From: Dicyema japonicum
Taxonomy: Eukaryota > Dicyemida > Rhombozoa > Dicyemidae
Assembly (NCBI GenBank): GCA_011109175.1
Contig: RDEW01000013.1
Span: forward strand, 1,322,350-1,386,349
Length of the DNA: 64,000 nucleotides
Direction of reading: 5' to 3'
In this document: positions 12,240 to 24,304 of the stretch, piece by piece
How positions within the stretch are numbered: the stretch's first letter is position 1
Layout: every line of letters starts with the position of its first letter
Notes under the pieces: model-generated
Seen by the model: the letters and a program-made list of their open reading frames with translations, nothing else
Told to the model about the DNA's origin: nothing
The model's database searches: none
Translations under genes and position numbers: made by a program

Positions 12240-15113
12240 GAAAGACTAAACAGTTATATAACGGCTGCCTGATTGCGTGGCGAGCGCATCCTGTTCGTGT
12301 AGCGATCCGATTCCCTAGACGACTAAAGAATTCCAGCTTAGCAGGCGCAAGGGAACCAGAGGTCTCAACGGCGAGTGGGACAAACAAAAAATCCTTGGGT
12401 AGGACCGCGTACATTTCCCGTTTCATCTCGGCTTTCTCAGCGGCAGAACGGGCTCTAGAGGCACTCTGGAGTAGGTTGCAAGAGACAATTGTGTCGGTCT
12501 GGACAAGAGGTTTCCCGATTTCAAAAGGGAAGATTGTCATCCCATCTGGTCGTTTCCCGTCAGCCTGCAAAAACCGACAGGTTCGAGCATGAAAGGGTGT
12601 CCGGCGGCGTCCAAAGCTCGCCTAACGACTTTGTTCAAGGCCATGTGTCTGGGAAATCTAGGTGTGGGCCAAAACAGTCGTTCTGGTCTCCGCATCGGGA
12701 CGGATGTGGAACATAGGCTTTTAATCCTAGTCGCAATGAGATCCCAATACAGACGCATTCATCATCCAGGAAGGTACCCAGAACTCCATTGGGAATGGCG
12801 TTGATAATGGAAGACGCCCCCAACAACAAATAGGCACGGCGATGTTGGCTAGATGACACAAGCAAATCTTTGAAAGAATTCCACCATATAGCATTGTCCA
12901 AGCCCCGCTGAGAGAACGAGGAATGCAGAGAAAGCTGATAAGTGCGGCTCCAGGCCTCACGAGCATGGCGTCCTTGTCAATAGAGAATTCAGATATATGA
13001 TGTAAAATCCTCTTGACATGGGATTTACAGGCCACTAACGATGATAGGTATGAAGGGAGAGAAAGGTCCACAGGGTTCCGAATTCCAAGTCCTCCGAGTC
13101 TCACTGGCGGCGTGGCTTGCTTCCATAAAAAATCCTCGAACTGGACGTTGAAGATACTTTCCGCTGTCGTACGGAAGATCTCGTTAATCTGTACGAGTTG
13201 GGGTGAAATAGAGTGCAGTCCTTAGGGTATATGTAAGCCTCTGTACGTTGAGACTGTTTTTCAGGAGGAATAATGCTGTATGCATGTCAAGTAGACACAG
13301 GCAGTTCTGAGTCTCTCCGAGAAACAGTCGTTTTTCACGTATAGCTCTTCCCATTCATTTATGGTGATTGAGGATCCGAGGAATATAAGTTCTTCATCGA
13401 ATTTGAAAATACTTCAAGGCAGTAAATTCTCGAAACATGACAAAGCTTTTGCTTCTCTTCTGAAAGTCCGCAATTGTAGATTTTGCATTTAGTATAATTT
13501 AATTCCAGTCCAGCTTCCAACAGTGCTGGAATTATCACTTCCAAATCCCGGAAAACAGTATCCGGTGGTCCTCCGAGGACCGCATCATCCAGATACCATA
13601 GGTTGAGGGACGAGCACGGAGGTTTGGTGATTTTCTCTATTGCAAGACAAAAAAATATGGGTCCAAGGAGATCTCCCTGTTGTACTCCAGAATAGGAATG
13701 GATTATGTAATCCCAGAAAAATAAGGATGAAGTTAGGCTGTATGACTGATTCACAAATTCGAAAATATTAGGGCATCTCTTGACACACGCTTCCAGGATG
13801 TTGTCCCTCCTTAGATTATTGATGGCGTTCTTGATGTCCAGTTTGACTAGGACATGTCCCCGAGAATATTCTATACTGCGGTTTATGAATGTCCTCACTG
13901 AATGGACAGCGGCCTCCCATCCCAAGCGAATACCGACGCCTACTTAAGAGGAGTTCAAGAATTTTGTGACGGGTGGAATAGAATGTCTGGAGACAATTTT
14001 AGCAACCAGTCTTCTGAAGACCGCAACTTCTAAAGACCAAAGACCGCAACCCGACCGCAACTGGTCGTACTCCACCTCCCTTCTTATCAAAGGCAATCAA
14101 ATTGGCAAAGAACAGGACATGGCGGATAACTTCGGGAAGAACTCCAGACATGATCAGGTTCATAAGTGTAGTAATTGAATTCGTAAGACGAAGTCCCTGG
14201 TCTCCTACGGACAAAGAGGTTAGATCCTTCAGGTAGCCAGGTCTCATTCCGTCGAGCCCGCCACTGCTACTAGGGGCAAAATTCCGTATTGCGAGGAGAA
14301 CTTCATCGTTTGATGCAATCAGGGGATGGGGGAGCGACTTGCATAGGTTTTGGGGTGGCAGTGAATGCTTGTTCAGTAAAATATTGTAGCCGTCTGGAGT
14401 CGGTTTTCGTGGTCCACTTGAGGAAAGTGCCCTGATGGCTGCGCGGGTGCCACCTTCGAGTAACTTCGACCGGACAGTTCTCTTGAGACGGAGCACTTCG
14501 ACTTCCTCGTTCTGACCACGTGTCTCCCTCGTACGGTTAGAAGCCATGGGACAACTGGGGATGTGGATACCTCCCAAAAAGAACGAATGTTGGTCCTCAT
14601 GGTGGTAGCGAGAGACTCCTTTCCGTGACCATCTCGATCAAGTCCCAGTGCGGAAGGCGCAAAACTGAATAAACACATCCAATCATGTACTGCGTTAGTC
14701 CGGAGGGCATCTTCGACGTTTTGGAAAGGGCCTCCGAGCGACAGGCCGTGCAGCCTTTGTAATCCTCACAGTGATAGTCCGTGAAGAACGTAATTCAGAG
14801 ATGAGACGTATGAATGTTTCAGGGTCCGTGGTTGATGGGTAATTAACAAGAGAGTTAACATTGGCACGGCCAAGGGGAACCTCCCTGCATAGGCCAAGCA
14901 CGCTCGCTGCGGCTTGGGATAGCTTGATACACCCGAGGTGGAAGAAATCTCCACTAGCAGAGCAGAAGATCCCACGCTTCCGAGTTCTAACAAGCCGACA
15001 GGACGAACACATCTCAGTTGACTTGGCTGGTACCTTTTTCTAGTGGGAACATTATTTTCAAGTGCTTTTCTCACAACAGGCATAATCACAACAACGACCG
15101 TCCACAACAACAC
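12240..15113 (-). mobile_element. Non-LTR retrotransposon with PHD-like finger and PD..D nuclease motif, copy 2
   Basis: The best-preserved member of its family here, about 2.9 kb on the minus strand. The N-terminus (about 15030-14870) has a Cys-rich PHD-like finger (CSSCRLVRTRKRGIFC, then FFHLGCIKLSQ). RT spans roughly 14577-13359 (FAPSSSGGLDGMRPGYLKDL; KLDIKNAINNLRRD; VQQGDLLGPIF; WYLDDAVLGG). A connector (MRLGGLGIRNPVDLSLP) follows near 13104, and the C-terminus near 12550 has MQADGKRPDGMTIFPFEIGK. No APE endonuclease is seen. Several frameshifts; not active as read. Confidence 0.8.
13359..13925 (-). pseudogene. Reverse transcriptase palm (LINE copy 2)
   Basis: A 188-codon open frame with the palm Asp (KLDIKNAINNLRRD), motif B variant (VQQGDLLGPIFFCLAIEKI) and catalytic box YLDDAVLGG. 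QQGD with YLDD rather than PQGS with YADD sets this family apart from the Jockey and RTE elements in the same window. The upstream fingers region is in another frame (14577-13999). Confidence 0.8.
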
Positions 15114-15524
15114 GCGCCCTTCAAAAATTTTTTCTCACTCCGTCTTAATTCAATTACAGACACTCAACACTTGTATGGTAGATTCTACATTTTTGATTTC
15201 TCCCAGTCAACAGCCACCTCCATGATCAAGTGAAGGATGGCAATGGTTTTTATCTATCATTAAGTCAAGTATAGCATCCTTACCACCTATTAAGCACTTA
15301 AAATCGATATATATTGATTAGCAGATGTCGTACATTACATCAAGTCTATTGAGATTTAGTGTGGTTTATAAATGCATGCATTAGTCGAGGGCGGCTTACA
15401 TGTCTATAGATTTATTAAATGGTTTAGAATTATTACGTAATGAGTCAGATTATGCTGATTTTCTCCTATGATTGATTTGCGTTGTATTTTGGTTTTATTT
15501 GCTGATTACTAGACTAGCATAAGT

Positions 15525-15640
15525 AATCACAGTGCAACTAGTGCTAGGCAAAGGTCTTATGGTTTCGAGTTAGGATCTCGTTGCTGTATATTCTGGCTGA
15601 ACGTTCCTCCTGATTATCTTTAAGGGGTTCTCACAACTAC
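15525..15640 (+). repeat. Worn SINE-1 head
   Basis: The stretch with ctagtgctagg and atctcgttgctgta aligns with the tRNA-like head of the SINE at 55088-55404 (ggctagggct, then attctcgctgctgtt). It is shorter and more diverged, with no clear ends. Confidence 0.4.
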
Positions 15641-15769
15641 GGTTATGAACGGACTCGTGTGTACTTGGAAAGACTTGTCTCTGGGTGGAAAATGGATATA
15701 AGTATAGTGGTAGTTAATACGCTAATAACAATCATCATAATTTGTAGAAAAAATAGCAAATTCAAACAA

Positions 15770-15890
15770 ACTGCGAAGGTGTGTCGTGGTTGGACAACTG
15801 GAGGAATAACGGGAAATCGTATCGTTTTCTCAAGAAACTGGGACGTTGGCTACAGTCTCGAGCCATGATGTTTGTGAGACTCAATCACGT
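15770..15890 (+). mobile_element. C-terminal scrap of nuclease-type LINE
   Basis: The segment actggaggaataacgggaa resembles gactggaggaataagtatg near 23598. There the frame reads FYPIVVEMTGGISMKLFRF, a block like FLFVPLAVETSGSLAPAKL in the LINE at 12.4 kb. Both are probably 3' scraps of related elements. Confidence 0.4.
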
Positions 15891-16164
15891 ATTCTGATAG
15901 CGGCTGCAGATAATAAATGACACGTGAAATGAATGACTACTATATCGTTGATCTCTATTGCTGTCGTGAGAGGCGACGGGGATCAATAGTTAAACTTAAT
16001 AAATGAGTAGCCATGTCTCACATAGTTATATGAGACAAAATGCTATTATTATAAGTCTTCATAATAATCTAAATTGCCATACAGCAAAAAGAATTCGTAA
16101 CAATTACCATTCAAGAAGATTCTCTGCATCGGACGACAATTATTTGAACCTATTATCTCAACTA

Positions 16165-16262
16165 GGTTGGACCTCTCCTGTGTTTGAGAGAAAGGGGGAA
16201 AATAATCGGCAAGACAAAGAGATCTGCCTTTCATTCACTTTTGCACTCCCTGTGCTGGTTGT
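16165..16262 (+). pseudogene. DnaJ pseudogene fragment
   Basis: This stretch matches nucleotides around 11675-11755 of the intact DnaJ gene: gtgtttgagaga is exact, and tttcattcacttttg(g)cac differs by one base. Small indels between destroy the frame. It is a short, isolated, decayed copy of the C-terminal substrate-binding domain, about 4.5 kb downstream on the same strand. Confidence 0.65.
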
Positions 16263-16319
16263 TTTTTCAGAAGAGGATGAGGCTGATCATCGCTGAAGAA
16301 ATTGAGATAATCCTATCCC

Positions 16320-17500
16320 AAAACTCATGCAAGCAAACATCAACGATATAAAATTCAAGTTAATTGAACTTTGTCGATTCCAATTCATACACAAAATTGA
16401 AATTTGTCTTCTACAAGAAACGAGGTTGAGCCATTCATCCCCCCTCTCGACTTGTTTCATTATATCTTATTTAAAGAGACAACCGTCCGGTAGAAAAGAA
16501 GGACTCATCAAACTTATCAATGGCAATTTTGTCAACGCACTCCACCCACTGAATAGTCTGCGATCTCCGTACAGATGGAAATTATACTAGTCACGATAAT
16601 ACATTCCCTCAATCAGTTTCCGAACTACGGACCTCATTTTCTCTCTGGTATATCTCAAAATCGTATAAACTTGCTCATATATGAAGATCTAAATGCAAAG
16701 CACGACCAATTCTAAAAACAATTGCAGATGCTAGAGAACTAGTACTAACAAATTTTGATGACCTAGTAATTTTAATCTATTTATTGATGAACACCAGATC
16801 CCTCAACAGTGCCAAAGGTAGTATTACAATGAATCAGGAAGAGACCGAGTTTTGGAAAGTAAAATAGCAAAGGAGCGAGGTAGAAAATTCACGATCTTCT
16901 GAGACAAAAAAGGCATTCTCTCACTTAAATGGAAGACTCTGACGATGCGCTATCCAGAAAACTGATGATGTGCAACGGTCTAAAGATCTACACGTTATCA
17001 CTTTTCCAGAAGCTACAGGAGCTAAAACTGTGAAAAGGATTGAAGATCGAATGAAGTCCCACCCAATCTATCAGAGAAAATATATACGGAAATATCAAAG
17101 AATATGTAACATCTTAACTATCTGTGCGCGATTACACAGATGGATTTAATAGAGATAGTAAGCTTGGTTTGAACAAGCAAGGTCACCAAAATGTTGAAAC
17201 ATGGACTAAAAATAGTGCTAGTGAATGCCCGATCCCTAAGGAAAGGCATAACTCAAAAAAATTCAGGGTGTTGATCCGTGGAGTTTGACACCGGATGGCA
17301 AAAAAAGTTGAGTGCTAATACATTAAAATACTCCGACAAGGAATATTCTTAAGAAATTTAGACGCCTGACTCTCTCAGAAGCAATTCTGTTCATATAATT
17401 GATCTCTTGAATATCTTAGAAAGAACTCAGCGACAATTATGTCGACAGAGATCAAAACTAAATAATTTAATTGGGATAATGCTCACGTCATTCATAAATC
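16320..17500 (+). mobile_element. Decayed LINE beginning with APE endonuclease
   Basis: An 87-codon frame from 16327 (MQANINDIKFKLIELCRF, then IEICLLQETRLSHSS) is the start of a Jockey/CR1 endonuclease with the LLQET catalytic Glu. Downstream to about 17500 no frame survives, though codon-like blocks suggest the element continues as debris. Confidence 0.55.
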
Positions 17501-17559
17501 TAAGGAAACCTATCCGTTCTTTACAACCTACCATTTTCGATTCATTTCCTTATCGTTTT

Positions 17560-18640
17560 TTTAAATGAAATTATTATTTCGAGTCTAGAGTAGAAATGTA
17601 TGATTCAGTTGGCCAACCAGGATATTACTTAAATCATGATAAATTTGAATTAATTAACACCAATTTTTATCCCCGATAAAGAACCGATTATGTTAGTAAA
17701 ATGTTACTACTAAACTAAGCAAGTGCCAAGTACATTGTACTTGTCCGCAAGTGCACTGCAGTCTGAAATAACAATATTAATTACATGTTTCACTTGTCTG
17801 CTTGCTGTTTTGAATATATATACCATTTTCCTCCGTATAAAAGTTATTATCTTTGAGATATAAATAAAATTCAGGTGCTTTATGTCTATACTAAATATAA
17901 TATCATACGCCTCTGGAATACCGAATGAATTCCTGCACACGATGACACTATATTATTATCATTAAAAATACTTATAATCGAACATGTCTGACACTAAATA
18001 CTTGAATAACTTTATCTCTCTGGAAAGTACTACATAAATTTGAAAAAAGTGTACACAACTCTAAGTGATGTTAAATGTCCAGCAAAATCGATTGAGACGT
18101 ATACAAGGGAATTACACTCTCAAAATTCCTATTAATTTAATAAATATATAACAAGTCGAATGGAAGATGGAAAAGTATATTTGTTTATATATTTTAAACT
18201 ATCATCTAACCAACAGAAACTATAATAAGTAATATTAATACAATTCTTCACATGCAGTTCAATAACAGAAAAATTGCCAACATATATAATGTTTTGAATA
18301 TTTAATCTATCAATATAAGAATAATTGAGTAGGCCAGAAAGATTACAATTACTCCAAAATCTAAATAATTAATATTTAATACAGATAATTGATCTATATT
18401 TTTACATCTCGACAATTTTTCTGTGTCAAAATGCCGAATGGAAGGGATAGGATGATGAAATTGAACATCTATAGGATAAATACCAAAATGATGAATATAC
18501 TAGTAACCACAAGAAATTAAAATTATTACATAAATTAAAGTCGTTATAATTAATAATAATTTTATTAAATAAACTATTTGATAAATAAAGAAAATTAAAA
18601 AATAATTTAATAAAATTCACTTAATATACAGGGTTTTCCG
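17560..18640. other. A+T-rich region, no supported gene
   Basis: Very A+T-rich on both strands; the open frames at 17940-17710 and 18620-18426 (minus) have low-complexity, non-protein-like composition. I see no splice-consistent exon series, RNA gene or repeat with clear ends. Confidence 0.5.
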
Positions 18641-18654
18641 ATTTGTGTAATTAC

Positions 18655-18770
18655 TTTACCATGAAGTTTGATAATTTGCCAAAATTACTAATATCTTTGC
18701 CAAAATGTTCAATAATTTTGTCAAAATGTTTAAAAATTGTGTCATAAAGTTTAATAACTTTTGAATAATG
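18655..18770 (+). repeat. Degenerate tandem repeat, about 22 bp period
   Basis: The unit around tttgccaaaatgttcaataa recurs four to five times with drift (gccaaaatt, gccaaaatg, gtcaaaatg, gtcataaag), spaced about 21-23 bp. It lies just upstream of an RTE remnant. Confidence 0.55.
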
Positions 18771-18859
18771 TTAATTACAAAATGAGAATATAATTTTAAA
18801 GTGAATTCTGAAGAAAAATAAATGTTGCTATACAAGGACAGTGTAATGATTATACGGGT

Positions 18860-19560
18860 TCTATTTTCAAATACGGAATTTAAATCTGTGTTGTCTCAGA
18901 GCGCATTGCAAATTTAAAACGCACATTGGAACTCCATAAGCTTATTCATTATAATCAATTCTCTTGTTTATTTGAAGCTATTCTTTGTTATCCAACAGCT
19001 AAAATTGTCCTATTTCTATATAGGAATTAAGATATGCGGATGACCTGATTTTGTTTTCGAGGAATCAATTATATCAGCATTGATCTTAAACATGCTGCTG
19101 TTGGGAGAGTTGTCCCTGAAATGAACAAAGAAAAACAGACTTAGTACAATCAAATTGGTATGATGAGATTTAGAGGATAGCAAAAAAAGTGGTTTTTGCA
19201 TGACGATTTGTAAGAGGTTCAACAAAGAAAGATATTCTCAACAATAGCACTGAATAGACAAAAATCGGCATTTCTGAGATCGTTCATGTTACAAGACAAG
19301 TAAAGTACGACTATACAATACTTTCGTCTTTTCCATACTTCTCTACATCTCGGAACGTGGGAACTAACTCGGACATGTTTTGATAACCTAAATGCTTTCC
19401 AAAGAAAACAACTAAGGACTTCATACACTATCCAATCGTGATAAAAACGAAACTTAAACACAGCTTGAAGTCGGAGCATCTGAATAAAATTATTACAAGA
19501 ACATCGATCTAAAACATGCTAAAATAGCATTAGTCGACGCTAATGATGAACAAAGTCTCC
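18860..19560 (+). mobile_element. RTE-type reverse transcriptase remnant
   Basis: tatgcggatgacctgattttg encodes YADDLIL, flanked by blocks alignable at nucleotide level to the remnant at 27170-27870 (shared tcagagcgc, ttggagag/ttgggagag and tcaacaatagcactgaatagac). Both derive from the RTE family seen intact at 40.3 kb. Several frameshifts. Confidence 0.65.
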
Positions 19561-20117
19561 GAAAATCGTTATCTTGTAAGAGCGTGGAGATGTCTAACAA
19601 CCGGATTATCTGAGGGTGGTTCTTGGACGATTGAATCATTGGAGAAAGCCCTGAGAATGTCTGTTAAAAGTAACTACGATATCCCTACCGTAAAATTAGG
19701 TCATATTTTTATTTGATAGTAAAATTAGGTCAACCGTTGAAGTGATTATATATATTATATGATGACAATAGATGCATTAGTGTCATACTTTTATTCGGAA
19801 CCAAATGTGGATACCATTAGTGGATACTTTCCTTGCTCTTATTCTTTGTAACTATCAGGAACCGTGGAGGTATGGACATATTCCTTAATGATCTAGACAT
19901 ATTCCTTAATGAACTAAATGTTTGTTTTTGAAAAAAAGTTCCTGAGAGCAATGAGAATTGAAGAAGACTTGTCTCAAACGACTGGCAGTTATTCAACGAA
20001 TATTGGTTGAGTTTTTATTTATGTGACGAGATTGGCAATTTTCTGACGATGGATATGTAAATAGCAGCCTCGTTCGGTCTCTGTACTGTTGCTATACTGT
20101 TGCTAGACTTTTCGTTT

Positions 20118-20830
20118 ATGAAAAATTCAAATAATAGTAATGGAAACGTCTCAGTTGTGGTTAATGTTACAGATAAAAGCCTTAGAAATAACTAGGTTGC
20201 AAATATAATTTCTGACTTGGATTCTGCGGCTGTGCCCAAAGTGAACCGACGTTTTACAAGGGACTTTATATTCTGCTTTAACAGCTCAGAAGATGCTAGC
20301 TTATTTGAATGGGATCTCAATGCAAAGTTGTCTTTTGGGGATAATGGACACGAACATAGACGAACTAAGTTGCCACCTTCGTAAATTGTATTAAAAAATT
20401 TACCAACGTGGTAGAACTTGAAGAGCTTAATGAATTCCTCTCTACAATTATATCTTCAGAGTTCATTATTAAAAGATTTGCAAAAACTTGCAGAAAGATT
20501 ACCTATGGCAAAACTAATAATAGAAAACTGTGGAGAAGCTCAGTCTTTAATTAGACTTGGTTTTAAAATTGGTTTCTCACAAGTCACTGCTGAATGGTTT
20601 AAAAAACCTGAACTCCAATGCTTTCGCTGCCAGTTATTCGGTCATATTGCGCGTTTTTGCAGAAACGTTGAAAGATGCTTGATTTGCTCAGGAAACCAGA
20701 GAAGGTCGGAGTGTCAATTTGACTCAAAGAACGGTAAAATTCATTATCTGTGGAGCAACTAATTACTTGGCTAACTACGGAAGTTGCTCTTGTGCAAAAA
20801 CAGCTAATAAACTCAAGATAGAAAAAATTC
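20118..20830 (+). mobile_element. LINE ORF1 (gag-like) fragment with zinc knuckle
   Basis: A frame opening at 20118 and broken once by TAG runs through RRFTRDFIFCFNSSEDAS. A second frame (20418-20762) ends in a retroviral-type knuckle CFRCQLFGHIARFCRNVERC followed by CLIC...C. Such ORF1 proteins bind RNA in Jockey/CR1 LINEs. The start of ORF2 is not recognisable after 20830. Confidence 0.65.
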
Positions 20831-21439
20831 TTGTTTCAAAGTAAACCTCGCATTGAAAGTGTTGCTAAATGATGTAATGTTCCAGGAAGATCGGTGACAA
20901 TAAAAATTCGACCAAGTTAACACGAACAGAATGAAATCCGATCACTCCTAAGATTACGACCTCGGATCTTGGAATGCAGACGGCTGGTCCAACTTGACAG
21001 TGGATCCCTACACAGTCAGTAAGTTAATCAGCGAATCCAAAAGATCCGAATGACGAGAAGAGCCCACGGTGGACAGAAATATTCAGGAAGAGGAACGTTT
21101 TCACAATATTGTTGAACAATTATCTAAAAATATTAAAACATGACAAGATCGAAGAAGAATGCTATGTTTTACTTGGCCTGGTTACCCTCCTAAGAAAAGA
21201 GGACAGCCACCAAATAAATATGGAAAGAGGAGATTTTTTCTCAGCATATAAATAAATTAATGAATTGGGGGCAATGTAGTTTGCTTCGTTATATAAAAAT
21301 TTGAAAGGAAAAATGAGACGATGTTGAGATTCACAAGATTCTTACCGTCTTAAAGAGAGGATCAAGTCTATAAAAAGAGTATTGATCGAAGTATCAAAAA
21401 GTTTTGAACAAGATAGATGGAGGAGAGAATGCTCCAGGC

Positions 21440-21745
21440 TCTATCGTAATAATCCTGTCGGGCTTAAGTGGCTTAGGTTACGGGTTCGATTCTCGCTGCT
21501 GTTCACCTGATGGAAGGTTCCGCGCATCTACGATGCAGAAAGGGTTTGACGAGTGACGCCGTCATCAGTGGATACTCACTGCGGAATTGAATTGTTTAGA
21601 AAGGACCCACACACAAGAAAAAAAAGAAGTGAAGATCATTCCTTGGTTCTACGATTAGTTAAAAATTAACTGTTCTTTACTTAAATAAAGTGTGTGTCCT
21701 GGCTATGCGGAGCTATAAATACTATGGCTCTCGTGAAAAAAATTA
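21440..21745 (+). repeat. SINE-1 copy (tRNA-like head)
   Basis: Near-identical from about 21456 to the complete SINE at 55088-55404, including the B-box gggttcgattctcgctg and the 3' part gtgtgtcctggctatgcgg. The 5' end is worn. It runs straight into a SINE-2 copy at 21777, so two SINEs are stacked here. Confidence 0.8.
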
Positions 21746-21776
21746 AAAAAAATAAATTGTTGAGATTTTTCGAAAA

Positions 21777-22105
21777 CCGCGTGGCGCCATGTGGTGGTGC
21801 GTGGTTAATTGGTAAGTTTTTTGCTTGCTTGTCTCTTCCTCTTCTCTCTTCCTATTATAGTGGCGTCATGTGTTCCACCTGTCTAGGTGACGCCCAGTGC
21901 CAGGCGGGAACGAAAAAGGATCATTTGCTCTCCCGCACTCCACTGGAAGGGTTTCCACAACTGATATTGTGAAAGTTCAAGATCGTCTAACCTTTTATGT
22001 TGATTCCGGATAGACTCTTTCTGTAGAAGTGGAAACTGGATACACTTAATTAGTTGTTTACTTTAACTTTTTTCTCGGTGTGTCCGGCTTAATAAATAAT
22101 AAAAA
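21777..22105 (+). repeat. SINE-2 dispersed repeat, copy 2
   Basis: The inverted counterpart of 201-513 and 56191-56493. It starts gcgtggcgccatgtggtgg, passes ctgtctaggtgacgcccag, and ends ctcggtgtgtccggcttaat before an A-rich run. Confidence 0.75.
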
Positions 22106-22129
22106 TAAATCTCAGTTTCTAATTCATAC

Positions 22130-22590
22130 TGATCTGCCCTACGTTATTTCCTTACTATTCTTCCGATCAACGTGAAACAGCAACTAAATAGCGTCATGTC
22201 ACTACAGGATATTCTGAGATGGGAATGTCTGGAGAATGTAAGAACTTGTCGTAAGAAACATAGTAAACTGATGCTTACCAAGGAAAACCAAGATCTTTTA
22301 ATAAAATCTATTTTAGATTGAAGTTTTAGTATTTTTATGTGAGAGTTTTAGTCATTTTGTGCGAATGGTGAAGCTGCTATGTGAACGTAAACTGCATTCT
22401 CTCCTCGTTGGGGACTGGGGAAACAGTTAATGAGTTTGATGAATCTGTTGCGCTGGCTGTATCTTCAGAATATTCAGAATTATTCACGGAGTAGTCGACG
22501 ATCGATTTATCCAGAGAAAGAATCGCACCTTAAAAGGCGATTATCGTCTCGCATTTGTATAATTCGTAGAGACCCGTTTTCTATATTCTT
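22130..22590 (+). other. Possible exons of an unidentified plus-strand gene
   Basis: Two short frames look protein-like: 22134-22322 (FLTILPINVKQQLNSVMSLQ onward, ending LLIKSILD) and about 22387-22495 (NCILSSLGTGETVNEFDES, ending SEYSELFTE). Either could be exons joined by tiny introns as in neighbouring genes, but I could not place a consistent join or recognise the protein. Confidence 0.25.
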
Positions 22591-22639
22591 CTGACAGTGG
22601 ATGCTTAAGATTGTCCACAGCTAATTTCCGTGTTGATTA

Positions 22640-23190
22640 TTTTTTAACAATCCAAGACCGCGTTAAACCAAGCTAATTATCACGTGATCCAGATGCATAG
22701 AAACAACGACCTCATCTTTACACCGTGTTCTTGTCTAGAAACAACGACCTCACAACGTACAGAACAGCTGACTGATTTTTCTTTGATCTGGAGTCTAGTC
22801 TCATGAGGGCTTCCAGAAACGTATATTTGGTTCGGTAATCTCCACAAATCCAAAGTTTCGTTACTCTGAAAGCCTTTTTTGTATTTCCTCGATCTTCCTT
22901 TTATTGACGGTCTCTCGAGCCGCATGCATATGAAGAAATTGCTCGATACTGCCTTTACAAGTTCATTAGGAGCGGGTGATTACTACTCTTCCATATTCCC
23001 GATAAACATTTTAATACTTTCAGTTTTTTCTCGCATTTCAAAAGAATGTTAACTAAGTGAGGTGTCAGACAGAGTCCATAACAAGTATCACACCCAAAGT
23101 CCCTTAACATCTGTTTAAAGGGATGACTTTTCCATTTTTTTATTTCACCTACGTTCATAAGAGCCGTTCAGTTCCTTGCAAAAATTCGCA
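22640..23190 (-). mobile_element. 3' end of a Jockey-like LINE
   Basis: Minus-strand frames read TPHLVNILLKCEKKLKVLKC, then GIWKSSNHPLLMNL, then a shifted KAFRVTKLWI...KYTFLEALMRLDS. This is the post-RT thumb order of Jockey-type LINEs. It ends at 22640 in a tail (complement of taacaatccaagaccgcgtt) that recurs at 58660. Confidence 0.6.
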
Positions 23191-23519
23191 ATTTTCCATT
23201 TTTTGGTGTCAGAGTATCAAGTTACATGCTTCTTATATCATTTAAAAGTATTTGTATGTCAATCAACACAAGTGACGAGGTAACGCACTTGACTTAAAGT
23301 TAATTTTCCTAAGATAGGCCCTTCATGAAACATTTGAATGAGTACCCAGGATGTAGATTTTATGTTAGTTATGTCCTTTTTGATACAAATTCAATACGCC
23401 TGATTTTACCGTACCGTAATTCCTTTCAGTCGCTGTTGAAACGCTTAATCCATTCCAACACCATGTTCTTAACTTCCAGATAAGTTACAAGTAAATTAAG
23501 TATCATGTAGATTATTTTC

Positions 23520-23700
23520 CCTTGATGAGGGCAAATGAGAAGAAATACGAAGTGCTACGCGACCGATTTGCGTTCTACCCCATTGTTGTTGAGATGACTG
23601 GAGGAATAAGTATGAAATTGTTTCGTTTCATAAAGAAGTTTGGACGCCTAGCTACACTAAAAAGCCACGACGCATGAGACCCGGAGGTTTTTCCAGATGA
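23520..23700 (+). mobile_element. C-terminal scrap of nuclease-type LINE
   Basis: From 23526 a frame reads NEKKYEVLRDRFAFYPIVVE, then MTGGISMKLFRFIKKFGRL. It resembles the block FLFVPLAVETSGSLAPAKL near the C-terminus of the LINE at 12.4 kb, after the PD..D motif. A related scrap lies at 15.8 kb. No other part of the element is attached. Confidence 0.5.
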
Positions 23701-24280
23701 TCTATGTTGCAATGTTCAGAGGCAACGGAACGTCGGTAATGTCGGTTGGGACCACGTTTGATAGATTTTTGTGTTAATTAATTTATTAATTTCGTAATTT
23801 CCTTCGTTAACGGTAATAAATCGAACAATGAAAAAAACTTGTTGAAAGAATTATAGACAATTTTGCCAGTTGTTCTTTCATTCATAAAAATAATAGCAAA
23901 TAATCTTCCTTGACAGTTATATCATGGAAGATTAAACGGAAAAATACACATAGTTTCGCGATATCAATCGTATCGTTTCGTTAAAACTCAATCGATTGCG
24001 ATCGACCGGTTGGCCCCTGATGTAGATGAATCAACTTTTTTAGTGTCCTATGTCAGCTGATACAGAAACAAGATACAATTGCTAATTGGTATTTTAAACT
24101 GTCGGATAAATTTTGACTTTTCTTAGAGTTTATTTTCATTAATGAATTTTTCTTTGTGTTTTTTAATCATTTTCTATTACTGACATCTTGGCACACATCT
24201 GCACGATTATCAAATAAATATAAAAATTTTTAAAAATATATTTGAATAAAAACTGAGAAATAAAAATATTTAAGACATGC

Positions 24281-24303
24281 CAACATGGCCGAGCGGTCTA
24301 TTA
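24281..24303 (+). other. tRNA-like 5' fragment
   Basis: ccaacatggccgagcggtct has the 5' stem and A-box look of a tRNA-Ser or tRNA-Leu, but no anticodon arm or T-loop follows; the LINE fragment begins instead. Probably a truncated tRNA or SINE head. Confidence 0.3.
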
Positions 24304-24304
24304 T

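Noticed and set aside
24281-24303. Functional tRNA gene
   Set aside because: Only the 5' stem and A-box region are present; no anticodon loop or T arm follows.
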